Of a stretch of DNA of 64,000 nucleotides, positions 1-10,675 are shown piece after piece. Under the pieces are notes generated by a model that searched no databases, had not been told where the DNA came from, and saw only the letters and a list, made by a program, of their open reading frames with translations. The stretch lies in NCBI GenBank assembly GCA_963281255.1, contig OY725488.1:4797925-4861924 (forward strand), read 5' to 3'. This stretch comes from Aphrocallistes beatrix (lineage: Eukaryota; Porifera; Hexactinellida; Sceptrulophora; Aphrocallistidae). The stretch's first letter is position 1. Each line of letters begins with the position of its first letter. The position numbers and the translations under genes were made by a program.

Positions 1-963
1 TTCCAGACTTCAGAATAACAAAATAGAAAACCAATTCAGGCAATAAATTGCATGATGAAGAGGACTGAATATCACAGTTCCTCTCCCCTATTTCGAAGCC
101 TAACGCCATCCAAACTTATGTAATATATTAATACTCTCAAATTGTTCACTAAACGAAAAAATAGTGAAATTTCCAAAATTTATCATCCAACATACCAGAA
201 GAAAGTCTTTAATAGAAATATATTTTGATCAATATAGTACTGAATCCCGATATCATACCAGATTTCTCTATCTTATCAATGAACTAGTTTTAAATTGAAT
301 TTCCAGTCCTTATCCATAGTAGTTCATGACACTCATTACCTTCTCCTCTTAGTCAGCAAGTGGTCTGTTTTGCCCACTCTTCGACTTATTCTATCCAAAC
401 ATAGCCAACTCTAAACTTCATGAAATTCTCTACTCCATTTGCTCAAAAATTCAGGGAACCAACAAATTTTAAAGCCATCGGAAATATTTACATACAAGTG
501 CGCTTCGGAAGCGTGCGATGCGAGGGTGGTGGGCACTTTGCGTACACCAGAGGCAACTTTAGGGTACCTGATGCCTTATTCACTAATAAAACTTAAGATT
601 TGCTTAACTTTTGAATCTTCAAAATTAGAAGAGATTTTTAAAGAATTCAAATACTTGTAGATTGCATACTCTATTAATTTTAAGTGGTACAATTGAAATG
701 CTTGACAAATTTTGACTCATTTGTTAAACTTTTCAGAAAGTTACGTCATATTTTAAGTTAAGTATGACGTCATAATACTTAAGTATGACATCACGAATAT
801 TTCGAGAGTGACTTGGAATATTTCCAGTATTTAGGTAGTTTATATTTCTATTGGTATCATTGAACATCTACTAATATTTACCCAAATCGTATTGCAACTC
901 TTCAAAATTTCCACTATATAAAGTTTTATAAAGTTAAGCAAAAAAAAGTTTTCTTAGTGAATA
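1..963. other. Non-coding stretch with a decayed family-H fragment
   Basis: I see no supportable gene here. Around 495-570 there is a diverged copy of the GC-rich end of the family-H repeat (GCGCTTCG-type word followed by a cysteine-poor GC-rich tract). The rest is AT-rich sequence without recognisable ends, open frames or tandem structure. Confidence 0.5.
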
Positions 964-1274
964 AGGCCCCGGGGCTCACAAAGAGTAAGTATAAGGGAGA
1001 AAGCATCTCTAAATATGTGTGTGAGTGTGTCTTACTGTTATGATCGATATCGATCGAAAAATCATCAAATTTGTTAGTTTTTCAATTTTTGACAATATTA
1101 AAATCGGAAAACTGGTTTTCTGATTATAAAAAGGTGACAATGACGTCATAATTCCATGATGAGTCGACATTTTTGTCCCAAGTCAGAACTTAGTGGAGCA
1201 ATAGCCAAAAATTCCCACATGCCAAAAATCAGCATTCAGTGCCTGACATATTCACAATCAATTCGTTCCAGATA
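964..1274 (-). repeat. Family-H repeat copy, interrupted by the mariner
   Basis: This matches the internal part of the family-H repeat in reverse orientation, including ATCGATATCGA, TGACGTCATAATTCCATGATGAGTCGAC-type words and the final CAATTCGTTCCAGATA. The mariner at 1275-2590 is inserted in the TA-rich tract that normally follows this last word. Confidence 0.7.
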
Positions 1275-2396
1275 CAAGGGCCATGCCAAAAGTTTCCGGG
1301 TTTATGAAATATAATAGCTATATGTCGAATTAAGTTATTATAATTTTTCAAGTATATTCCATTGCAATCAATACACTTTTGCATTCTCTCAAACCATTTT
1401 TTGAATACTTCACCCCACTCTTCCTTGTCGATGGTCGAGACCGCTTCAAAATAGGCGTCGACGGCCTCTTCGTCGCAAGAAAATCTTCTTCCTTTTAACA
1501 TAGTCTTGACTTTTGGAAACAAAAATAAGTCACAAGGGGCCAAATCAGGGGAATATGGAGGGTGAGGCAGTAATTGAACCCCTTCCGCCTCCAGAAAGTC
1601 CAAAGTTCGGACGGCTGTGTGGGCTGGTGCATTATCATGATGCCAGAGTAGTCCCCGAGTTCCACACTTTGGACGTTGTTCACGCAATGCTTGTAGCACG
1701 ACAGGAATACAAACCTCGCAGTACCATTGCGCGTTTACAGTCTTGCGATCATCAAGTGGAAGTCTTTATATGACCACTTTTGTTGAAAAATGACGCAACC
1801 ATCTTCTTACCAGCACTCCTAGACCGCCGAATCTTGGTGGGGGGTGCGTCATCTTGTGCACACCATACCATCGATTGCCTCTTAGATTCGGGATCGTAAT
1901 GGTATATCCAGCTTTCATCACCAGTTATTATATCCCAAACTCGCTTTGAACCACCTCCGTTGAATTTCCTGGGCATGAAGTTGCACCAATCAACCCGAAC
2001 TTTTTTTTGAATATCTGTTAGAAAATGTGGGACCCAAAGTGCAGTTAATTTTCTTAGACCCAAATGTTCGTGAATAATTGATTGTACAGGTGCCGATCCA
2101 ATGCCGATATACCCTTCTATGTCCTCAATTGTAACCCTTGGATTTTCCTCAACTATCAGACGTACTTTATCAACTTTTTCAGGCAAAGTCGCCGTTAAAG
2201 GCCTCCCGCTCCGAGCATCATTTTCAAGTGAAGCCCTACCACGTTTGAAGTTAGCATACCATTCATAGACAGTTGTTCTTGAAGGTGCATGATCATCAAA
2301 ACATTTTTTGAGCCTTTCGAAGCAGTTTTGCTGGCTTAAACCATCTTTAAAATCATGATAGATCATTGCTCTGAAATGTTCGCGAGTTAGTTCCAT
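1229..2396 (-). pseudogene. Mariner transposase, split by one frameshift
   Basis: A mariner-family transposase, the enzyme that cuts and pastes the element between its TIRs. The first 214 residues (2396 to about 1752) hold the N-terminal helix-turn-helix region, the linker and the first catalytic aspartate (ITGDESWIY). A loss of about one base near 1762 then moves the frame. The rest (from about 1760 down) holds the second aspartate (HHDNAPAHTA) and the third (PYSPDLAPCD), with 34 residues between them, the DD34D signature. Apart from this frameshift the gene reads well end to end. The second frame runs through the left TIR into flanking DNA, so the original stop codon also seems lost. One frameshift suggests fairly recent activity; a sequencing error cannot be excluded. 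Confidence 0.88.
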
Positions 2397-2590
2397 TAAT
2401 AAATTAATAATAAAATCTCAAAATTGAAAGTGCGAGTTAGAAAAATCCGTATAAAATGTGATCAAATAGTGCGATTCTAATAAAATTTGAAACTTAAGCT
2501 CATACTTTACTATAAAATATTATCTGTTAACATTAATATTATGGGAGTACTATAAAGTATCTAATCTGGAAACTTTTAGCATGACCTACG
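1275..2590 (-). mobile_element. Mariner (DD34D) transposon, 1316 bp, TIRs and TA duplication
   Basis: The ends form imperfect inverted repeats of about 24 bp: CATGCCAAAAGTTTCC on the left and the complement of GGAAACTTTTAGCATG on the right. They are flanked by TA at 1273-1274 and 2591-2592, the duplication expected of Tc1/mariner elements. The size (1.3 kb) is typical of a full-length mariner. It carries one transposase gene on the minus strand. It sits inside a family-H copy, so it is younger than that copy. Confidence 0.9.
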
Positions 2591-2596
2591 TATATA

Positions 2597-3074
2597 CAGT
2601 ACCCGGACAAAAGTATTTGCACACTTCATTATCTCACGTTGATTTATTACTAAAATGGGTCTATTTATGAAGATTAAAACTCCGAAACGCTAAGTGATAC
2701 AACTAATCGGGATTCAGATTCGAAATCTTCACATTCGAATTAGTAATAGTTGAAGATTTCTAATAAATTGTTCAACCCAATGAGTAAAATTATCAACCTG
2801 TGGCACAGGGGGTAGTACATCACCATCATGTATAGTGATAAAAAGGGACTATGTGGCCTAAAGTGGCAGTGATTGATAATTTGAAAACATTGGGAATTAA
2901 TAATTGATTAGAAATATCCTACAATAACTAATTCGAATGCGAAGATTTCGAATCTGAATCCCGATTAGTTGTATCACATAGCGTTTCGGAGTTTTAATCT
3001 TCATAAATAGACCCATTTTAGTATTAAATCAACGTGAGATAATGAAGTGTGCAAATACTTTTGTCCGGGTACTG
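2597..3074. mobile_element. Tc1/mariner-type MITE, 478 bp, long TIRs
   Basis: Both ends start CAGTACCCGGACAAAAGTAT and remain inverted copies for about 150 bp (around 2597-2750 against 2925-3074). TA flanks both sides. There is no coding frame. It belongs with the similar MITEs at 11790, 31179 and 51231, which share the design CACT/CAGT + CCxRxCAAAAGTATT. Confidence 0.88.
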
Positions 3075-3084
3075 TATATATACA

Positions 3085-3220
3085 AGCGAGCTTCGCTTGC
3101 TTGCGCTGCGCAGCTGGCGGGCATTTTGTGTCCGCCGGAGGAGCCCTGCGGGCGCCTGGGGTCACATTGATTAATTAAAAGGGAGATAGCATCTCTACAC
3201 AGCCTACGTAACTATAGCCT
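3085..3220 (-). repeat. Family-H repeat, 3' end only
   Basis: It begins CAAGCGAGCTTCGCTTGC and continues through the GGCGGGCATTTTGTGTCCGCC hairpin-like region and GTCACATTGATTAATTA, then diverges near 3210. This is the terminal portion of the family in reverse orientation. Confidence 0.75.
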
Positions 3221-3370
3221 TTTCACGGTATTTAACCATGGATTACTTCAAGTCTTAAGTGCAAAATACAAACTGTATAGCATATCTATATTTTGCTGAA
3301 ATTTAATGGAGTGTAATCAATATTAGTATAAAATAGGTGGAAATTGTGATAGTTCTCTCTTTTACTACAA

Positions 3371-3735
3371 ACTAACATGTATACGAATAGTCCTTCATAC
3401 TAATCATGACCCAATCTCCCGTGGTTATGTTGGATTTTTTCTTGCCTTGATCATACTTCTTCTCTACCTTTATCATACCCCCCCGATTGGGTGCACTCTT
3501 GGTTTTCTCGTGCAATTTCACTCAATTCTTGCCTCCTCTTTACCGTTGTTTCGAGATACTTACTGGATGACCCTGTAACTTTCGTTGGAGTATTACCAGT
3601 GCTAATGAGCATATCGATTGGTGATCTCGGCTGAAGGCCAAACGGCAACATGGGTGGAGATATTCCCCTGATCTGTGAGCATAATATTTGGTACGCCATG
3701 TGGCACATGTCCACAATAGAGCCATCCTTCCATGA
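3371..3735 (-). pseudogene. Integrase C-terminal fragment (Gypsy/Ty3-like)
   Basis: Translated on the minus strand, this resembles the end of a Ty3/Gypsy-type integrase. An AY-like segment is followed by a PFGLQPRSPIDML motif (family pattern: FGR.PR.P.D.L). Further on a Lys-rich helix reads KKYDQGKKKSN and then TTGDWVMI, which matches the family pattern YD.G.K....GD.V. The catalytic core is not contiguous: the nearest core piece lies at 4470-4612, separated by repeats. The frame is open for about 120 codons but has no proper start. It is a remnant; LTRs were not found nearby. Confidence 0.6.
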
Positions 3736-3956
3736 ACGCGTTAAGTACTACAATAAGTTGTCGAATAAGAATATTTGCATGTTATTTAATATTCCAAAGC
3801 AGTTAAAACTAATGGAAATTGAGGGACTAATATAAATATTTTTTAAATCCTATATTCTGAGACTATTTTTTCAACAATTATAAAGGTGATAACTTTTTGT
3901 AAATTCAACATAGGGGCGAAAACTTTTTTGATAGATCTCGAAGAGTAGAACATAAT

Positions 3957-4096
3957 GAACAGACAGATTTTTGATATTAGGAATAAAAAGAGAATTATGA
4001 AAAAAATAGTGTCAAAATTACTAAAAATAAAATTCCTCGGGTGTTTTTGGTGTGAATTTTTAACAATTTTCAAAATTTCAAAAATCTGTCTGTTCA
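3957..4096. mobile_element. Short MITE, 140 bp
   Basis: The ends GAACAGACAGATTTTTGA and TCAAAAATCTGTCTGTTC are perfect 18-bp inverted repeats. A second copy, lacking the first bases, lies at about 20094-20230. The two copies share internal sequence and also flanking sequence (4258-4350 against 20232-20330), so both are probably parts of a larger repeat. Confidence 0.7.
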
Positions 4097-4106
4097 TTAG
4101 TTAAAT

Positions 4107-4249
4107 CAGGGCTGTTCAACTATATTTACTTCGGGCCGCAACTGCTTTATAACATTTAGTGGCGGGCCGCAATACAGGGGCGTGCACTCGGGATGGATAT
4201 GGATAGAGGCATTTTGGACGCAACGTGGGCCGCCTGTTGGACAGCGCTG
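4107..4249. mobile_element. hAT-type MITE, 143 bp
   Basis: The ends CAGGGCTGTTCAAC and GTTGGACAGCGCTG are inverted repeats typical of hAT MITEs. They are flanked by AGTTAAAT (4099-4106) and AGTTAGAT (4250-4257), an 8-bp duplication with one mismatch. Confidence 0.8.
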
Positions 4250-4469
4250 AGTTAGATCATCGATTTATGAATGAATTTGAAAAGTCTCTAAAGGATTATA
4301 AGCATATTGTGTCAGATTTCTTAATTGTAAAATGACCAATTTTTTAAAAAAATTGTTTATCTGTTGCAATATTTCAATTATTAATGCAGTTTTGCAGATA
4401 ACCCTGCGATTCAAATCTGCATTGAAAAAATTAAATGAATCGGTTGAAAAACTCAAAAGTTGGCTATTA

Positions 4470-4612
4470 TAGGAAAGGCCAACCTTAACGATGGATGTGG
4501 TGGTCTGGTCTTTCAACGGGATTGCTTCGACGTAATGTGAAAAGAGATCAACTATGAGTAAGAAGTACCTGTAGCTGCCATTGCGCAGTGTCGTATTCAG
4601 CAGGTTAATAGT
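4470..4612 (-). pseudogene. Integrase core fragment (Gypsy-like)
   Basis: The minus strand reads GSYRYFLLIVDLFSHYVEAI and continues PLKDQTTTSIVK, the well-known N-terminal part of the Ty3/Gypsy integrase core (RY.L..VD.FS.YVEA.PL.DQTA). The preceding segment EFTINLL sits where the first catalytic aspartate is expected, but an asparagine is read, so the core would be inactive. The frame is lost just after, where repeat DNA (3843-4470) intervenes before the C-terminal fragment at 3371-3735. The segment 4620-5100 upstream is open in places but I do not recognise it. Confidence 0.6.
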
Positions 4613-5099
4613 AAATTCACCTCCGTTATTTGTCTGGAAGATGTGGGTGCTCGCATACCCTCAGGCTTCAGCGGACTTCTTTTAAGCGCTCTCTCCACAA
4701 TAAACTTGCTAAAGCAGTCCTGGTCATCTGCAGTTCTAGGTCCCATTTCTAAACTCCTCCATATCACCAGTTCCATGCTTTCCCATAACCTCGTCTTCCT
4801 CGCCGACTTGTTCGGTTGCTTCTTCAGGATGTATGACAATTGGGAGTCCCAATTCACACTTAAATATGAAGTACAATTAAGATGAATGATGGGCTTAGCA
4901 TTTTCCGAAGACCAGGTTTTCTGGAAACTTTCTTCACTGTACCGTCACCCTGGGAATATCGAAGTGAAGTAGATATCCTCGTCACAGAACAAGACTTTCG
5001 CCAATTTCCATGCATCATCTCTATGGAGAAACCTTCGCCATTCATCTTGCATTTCCTTGGATCAATGATTCAAAATTTCAAACACTGGAACGTAATCAG

Positions 5100-5690
5100 T
5101 GCATCGTAATTGGAGCGAAGTTGGCTACACTATACCTATTTGGCATACTGCTAAGAAAAATGCACGTGTGGATGTATAAATTGGGAATTACTTATACGTA
5201 GGAAGAAAATGTCTGAAATATTGTAGGTAATAGAATATAAACAAACTAACAATGATACTTATCCTATATTATCCACTGCATTTTATCGTAGTCAAATTTA
5301 TTTCAAACATTATGGTTTGTTTACAAAATAGACTTGAAGTAATCCATGGTAAGGTAAAATTCGTACCGTGAATAGGTTATAGTTACGGAGGCTGTGGCAT
5401 CTTTAAATACGCCTATCCATAGTCTACTCTAATAATGCCTCACAGTAGACTGAAAATCATGGACTAGGGATGAAGTAATAGCCGAATGGATTAATACACA
5501 ATTAGCCAAAAATCGTTAACCATGCAGAATAGGCATTAAGAATGTATTGTAACAGTATTCCATTGAAAAATTCTAAATTTTTCAAATCAACTTGTACTAA
5601 TCTTAGTTCTACACAAAAATTATACCTTAATAACATTTAGAAGTAGGCTTAAAACAGCTTAGAAAATTGCCAAATCCTCCATAAAATGAA
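5100..5690. other. No gene seen
   Basis: AT-rich sequence without supportable coding potential, recognisable termini or tandem structure. Confidence 0.4.
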
Positions 5691-5691
5691 A

Positions 5692-6172
5692 TCATCATGG
5701 AATTACGACGTCATTGTTACCTTTTTTATAATTAGAAATTTCAGTTTTTCGACCATAACTCAGCCATTTTAACCCGCGCTTTGCGGTGTTTTGTTGTGTC
5801 ATTTCCGGTTTAAGCCATTTTGGACGGGGAAGCCATACAAGTTTGGGGTCTTGCTATAAATAGAAAAAAACACTAAGCCAAACGCAGGTTTTAAGTGATA
5901 GAAGGCTGAAATTTTAATAGAATGTGTATATTAATATATCTCAAATATGATACAACCATCATCAAGAAATGATGACTCATCACTCTGTTAAGACGTCATC
6001 ATTACGAATCAAAATTTAAAAAAATTCAAATTTGGTGATTTTCAGTGTGATATCGATTTTAACAGTAGGACAGACGTATTATGAGATGTTATCTCCCTTA
6101 TAATTAATCAATGTGACACTAGGCGGACAAAAAGTGTCCGCCAGCAGTGCAAGCAAGCGAAGCGCGCTTGTC
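5692..6172 (+). repeat. Family-H repeat copy with an internal insertion
   Basis: This copy runs from CATCATGGAATTACGACGTC to the terminal AAGCGAAGCGCGCTTG. An unrelated GC-richer stretch at about 5772-5893 interrupts it. Directly after the terminus, 6180-6215 carries an inverted copy of the opposite end of the family (CATTAATCGAGTTTCAATATTAAGGA), an arrangement also seen at 28109-28151. Confidence 0.75.
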
Positions 6173-6234
6173 TATATATACACAAACATTAATCGAGTTT
6201 CAATATTAAGGATGTACAAGTATATATATATACA

Positions 6235-6467
6235 CAGGGTGTAACAAAAGTGTTGTCACCCTTGATTATTCATCATTATGCTTGATGATATCGAACCAAT
6301 AGTAATCAAATATAAAACTCTTAGCCTGTCGGTAGCTATCACGCATTACTATATTTTGTGACATCACACCATTAATAAATACACATATCCTTTCCCATTA
6401 TCAAATTTTGGTTCACCTATTAATTAGAGCTTGTATTCAAAGGTGACAACACTTTTGTTACACCCTG
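6235..6467. mobile_element. Tc1/mariner-type MITE, 233 bp
   Basis: The ends CAGGGTGTAACAAAAGTGTT and its complement form inverted repeats of about 28 bp. It has no coding frame. The flanks read CA on both sides rather than TA. It abuts the left end of the Ginger-like element (6470). Confidence 0.8.
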
Positions 6468-7402
6468 CATGTTGCAGTCAGAATGCGATTCCAGTCGAAA
6501 CGCGTTTCGACTAGTCAAAATGCGTTTCCACTGGAAATAGAGTATCATGGGTTATTTTTACTTCAGTGAACTAATTTTAATTAGAACGATGACTTTACAT
6601 TTTAATTACCAGAATTTAGCTCCTTGCCCACAATATCTGTTGAATATATCTTATACGGTAGATGATGAATATTTTCCTGATGAATATTTTCCCCACGTAA
6701 TATTTGTCCATTCACTGTGTTTCAGTAATTTGTGAGAATTGATAACAGTATGTGTTTATAAATGATATTATATTTGAAGGATAATATTATATGCTAGAAT
6801 ATAATCTCTTAGTCTACATTCTCCCTATGTATTTCGATTTCTTAATTAATCAGAATCCATATATGGAGTCATTTACCACATTCACGCCCACCCATGATGA
6901 GTAATATAGGCTGTCTAGGAAACACTGAGCAATTAATTAATAAATACTTCAGTACAATAAAGAAAGCAGGTGATAAATAAGTATTTTTTCGTTCCAGTTG
7001 CTATAATAATATTTTATTGACATTTAAAACCCTTTTTTATTTATAAAAAGCATGTGGATGAATGTTTTTTTATAACCGAGACTCATGATGAACATGTAAT
7101 TGTTATTGATTGCCAGAAGCGATAGGTTAGTTGTATACTAGTCAGACCATAGCCACTGGTACTGTAGGTCCGGTTTCAACTGGACCACTTTTTGTCCCAA
7201 CCGGACCACTTGAAACAAGGTGCCTACGGCCTTGCTAGTAGTATAGTAAGGCCACGACTGTTAATAGTAAACCTGTTTCAGCTCCTCAAATATCTCTTGT
7301 GAGGACCGGACAACATTTCATTTTCATTATCTCATTATTCAATTATATCAATTATCTTGCAAAAATATTGCTACCGACATCCTATGATATACAAGTGTAT
7401 TA

Positions 7403-7729
7403 CAGTATACCCTCGCTAATCTGAACAGCTCTGTTCCAATGTTCGAAAAAATCGTTCGAATTAGTGAATTTTTTCCGATTAGTGAAATAAAACTAATTCA
7501 ATAGGGCATTAATTATAATAAATTTGTATTGTTAGATTATTAAGGATATTATTTCGCTATGAATGTCTATTTAACGAGGTTTCTCAATCTTAATGATAAA
7601 ATTAAGTTTATAAACGTTTATTCAAATCATAGAAGCGAGTAAAATTATATTTTGGGTGTTCGGAAGAATGAAGTGTTCGGATTAGCGAGGGTTCGGATTG
7701 GCGAGATTCGGACTAGCGAGGATGTACTG
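7403..7729. mobile_element. Pogo/Tigger-type MITE, 327 bp
   Basis: The ends CAGTATACCCTCGCTAATCTGAAC and the complement of GTTCGGACTAGCGAGGATGTACTG are inverted repeats flanked by TA (7401-7402, 7730-7731). The words 'CCTCGCTAATC(C/T)GAAC' are typical of pogo/Tigger ends. There is no coding frame. Confidence 0.82.
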
Positions 7730-9075
7730 TAGTACAATTTAACATGGTTAATGAGTGAAATAGATACATTATAAATGAGTTGAATAGTTAAGATCCAACA
7801 GAAAAGTTCAATATTTCGATTTATGATCAGTTATGGCAAGGTGGCACCTGAAGGTGGAAGAAAATTTCAGTAGCAGAAACTTTTACTCCTGTTCCGTTCA
7901 TTTTTGATATTAAATTCTTTTCGGAATTTCAAATAGAAATAGAGACATGCAACATATATCAAAACCTTACTAATATGGATGGTGAAAATTTATAATTTCC
8001 TCCATATTGGAATCACAATCTTTAATCTTATGTTTTGCATGAGCGACCAAAGGTTAGACATTATTCTAGTATAAATTATCAGTATTTTAAATTTAAATGA
8101 TTGAATTAAAAAGTGATGCAATAAAAACAAATTTGACGTTAAATGCAATACAAAAATTGAGATGCGGACAGGGCGGCTGAAACAAGTTTCCAACAAAGAG
8201 TGACCATATTATGTTCTTTTCACGAACCTAGATAAATATACGTATTCCCGCTCCAAAAGACTAGGGAATTATGTCTCTACATGGTTAATATTTGAGGAGT
8301 ATCGGAATCATGCATTTAGTCCGAAAGCATTGAGCTCATGCGAGTATGCAGACAGTTGAGAATAAACGCGATAAGAGCAACCTGTAATTTCTGTGGTCTT
8401 GGTGAAGTCAAGATGATTGCCATTTTATCCATATATTCTAATATTCCTTAACAACAATGAAATTGACAATGATAATTTGTTAATTGTTCTCAACGCTATA
8501 TTGTCCAAAAATAGGTCAAATGATAGATGTATAACCGAATATTCGTCTAGATCCATAGTAAGCCTTCTCAAAACATCCTACCGTAGTCCCTATTCCTACT
8601 ACCCCTAATTAAGTCTAATGAACGTATCACAAAATAAAGGCTAACTTGGAAATTGTTACCTCGCAGAAAATATCGAAACTTACTGATTCATCTCTTCTTC
8701 TGCAGTGACATCTGCAGCAATCTCATCTGGGATTCCAAACTTTTCAAGCCCCTGTACATGCTCACGATCGAAGAGAATTCTGTAAGGAGCTTATACTCTA
8801 ATGTAGAATGCGGACCAATATTGATTGAGTATTGAGTTCTATTTACATATTTAACCCAACATGGATCTTTTGATTTCTGCATAGAAGATCCTAACACCTT
8901 TTTATCTCTTTGTTTACCCTTTCAACAGAGCCTTGTGACTGAGGATGTCTCGCCTTTCCATGAATCACTTTACATTCAGGCCACTCTTCTCGAATAAAGG
9001 TTGCAAGATTAATGTTTTTAAATTTCCTATCGTTATCGCTCTGTAGAATGTGTGGTGGTCCCAACAAACAAAATA

Positions 9076-9396
9076 CAGTAGGATGTCAGTTATCCGAACG
9101 GGTTGGGACCGAGGGGTTCGGATAACTAAAGTTGTCATGTAATATAATAGAAAAGTTGGTCAGTAGTATTAAGTAGTCAAAATGATAGATATGGATAAAA
9201 TACATATTGATCTATGTACGTATCTTCAATAGTGTATAAAATGATGGCAATGTAGTACTTTAAATTCTCAACTCAAGGATGCATCATTTATAAATCTAGT
9301 CTATTTTAGTTTGGTCAACCAAGGAGTTCGGATAACTGAAGTGTTCGGATAACTGAAGTTCTGATAACTGAAGTTCGGATACCTGACGTTCTACTG
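9076..9396. mobile_element. Pogo-type MITE inside the integrase gene, 321 bp
   Basis: The ends CAGTAGGATGTCAGTTATCC and the complement of the right end are inverted repeats, flanked by TA at 9074-9075 and 9397-9398. Several copies of GTTCGGATAACTGAAGT lie near the right end. It has no coding frame. Deleting it with one TA restores the reading frame across the junction (LLD|VFCLLG). Confidence 0.88.
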
Positions 9397-9474
9397 TACG
9401 TCTAGAAGATTATCAACAACTTCCTGTGCTGACTTTATTCTCAAAGGACGGAGCATAACAAATTTGGTAAGGTG

Positions 9475-10675
9475 CCCGCCGGCGCCGCCCGCCGCAGGGT
9501 TGGAAAAAAATCATGATTTTTCTATATTTTTATGTATAATCATTTAGTCTTCTGTTTATTTTTATCTACTCATAATCAAGTAGAATTCTAGAATAAATTT
9601 AACATTATCTACGTATAATAGAACGTTTTAATGAAAGAAAATAAAAAATTAGAATAAATATTAATGAAGAAAGCGAAAAATTAGAGTATGTATTAATGTA
9701 CGTAGAACTAGAAGAAAATATTTATGAGTATTCAGCAGCTTGTATATATAAATACTAATGTTCCTGCTTTAGCTATACCTAATCTATTCCTAACTTTTGA
9801 ATGTCCAGTCACTCTTTCGTCCAGACATAATGAATCACAAGCGGCGATTTACGTTATATTATTAGTATGAATAATAGGCAGCCTTAGTATATATACGTAC
9901 TATATATAAACATATCGAAGCCATTATTAAGTATTATTAACGATACATCTATTGTTCTCTGAAGCCATCACACTTTTATCAAATACAAGCGCGCTTCGCT
10001 TGTTTGCGTTGCGCGGCTGGCGGACACTTCGTGTCCGCCTGGAGGTGACATTGGTTAATTAAACGGGATATATAATCTCTAAATATGTCCATCTTAGTTT
10101 TAAAATCGATATCACTCGAAAAAGCACCAAATTTGTCAATTTTTAAAATTTTGATGAGTAATGATGAGGTCATAGCAAAGTGATGAGCCATTATTTTTTG
10201 ATGATAGTTGCATCATATGTGAGACGTGTTAGGATACAGATTCTATTAAAATCTCAGCCTTCTATTTCCTATAATGGCTGAGTTATGCCCAAATAACTGT
10301 GTTGCTTAACTTTAAAAAATGTGACAATGACGTCATAATTCCATGATGAGTCGACATTTTCGTCTGAGCTCAGAACTTACTGGACCCATAGCCAAAAGAC
10401 TCCCACATGCCAAAAATCAGCTTTCTACGCCTGGCAGTTTCTTCAATCATTTCGTTACAGATATATATATATATATATATACATATATATACACAAACAA
10501 ACAAACAAACAAACAATAATCGAGTTTTAATAGTAAGGATGAAACATTGAAGAAATTTCTAAAAGGAAATATATTCCAAAAAAATCAAATAACATGATTT
10601 TGATTTTTTTAAGTGATTTAAATCATGATTTAAATCAATGATTTAAATCAAATGATTTAAATCAAAACAACCCTG
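9475..10675. mobile_element. hAT-type MITE inside the integrase gene
   Basis: The right end reads GATTTAAATCAAAACAACCCTG with tandem GATTTAAATCA words. The left end reads CAGGGTTGGAAAAAAATCATG, preceded by about 19 GC-rich bases (9475-9493). The flanks TAAGGTG occur at 9468-9474 and 10676-10682, a 7-8 bp duplication consistent with hAT. A family-H copy (9986-10539) is nested in it. Confidence 0.75.
9986..10539 (-). repeat. Complete family-H copy, 554 bp, A|T insertion
   Basis: Read on the minus strand, this begins TCCTTACTATTAAAACTCGA and ends with the hairpin AAGCGAAGCGCGCTTG. The immediate flanks are A on the 5' side and T on the 3' side, with no duplication. It contains (AT)n and (CAAA)n microsatellites near 10460-10512. 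Confidence 0.85.

Noticed and set aside
439..660. A 73-codon plus-strand frame
   Set aside because: It overlaps a decayed family-H end and has no recognisable domain.
4470..4650. A circularly permuted integrase (NNGGEF before the VDLFS block)
   Set aside because: The GGEF is better read as the segment before the first catalytic position (EFTINLL against the family pattern for that region). The likeness to the later DNGGEF motif is a coincidence.
4860..5045. LFCDEDIYFTS and KVSRKPG segments as Tc1 transposase
   Set aside because: A faint likeness to the first catalytic block, but no second or third block and the frame breaks; too weak to call.
9979..10191. Short frames within family-H copies (also near 40037, 57541 and 63536)
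   Set aside because: They differ between copies, cross the GC-rich hairpin and show no conserved protein; they are not genes.
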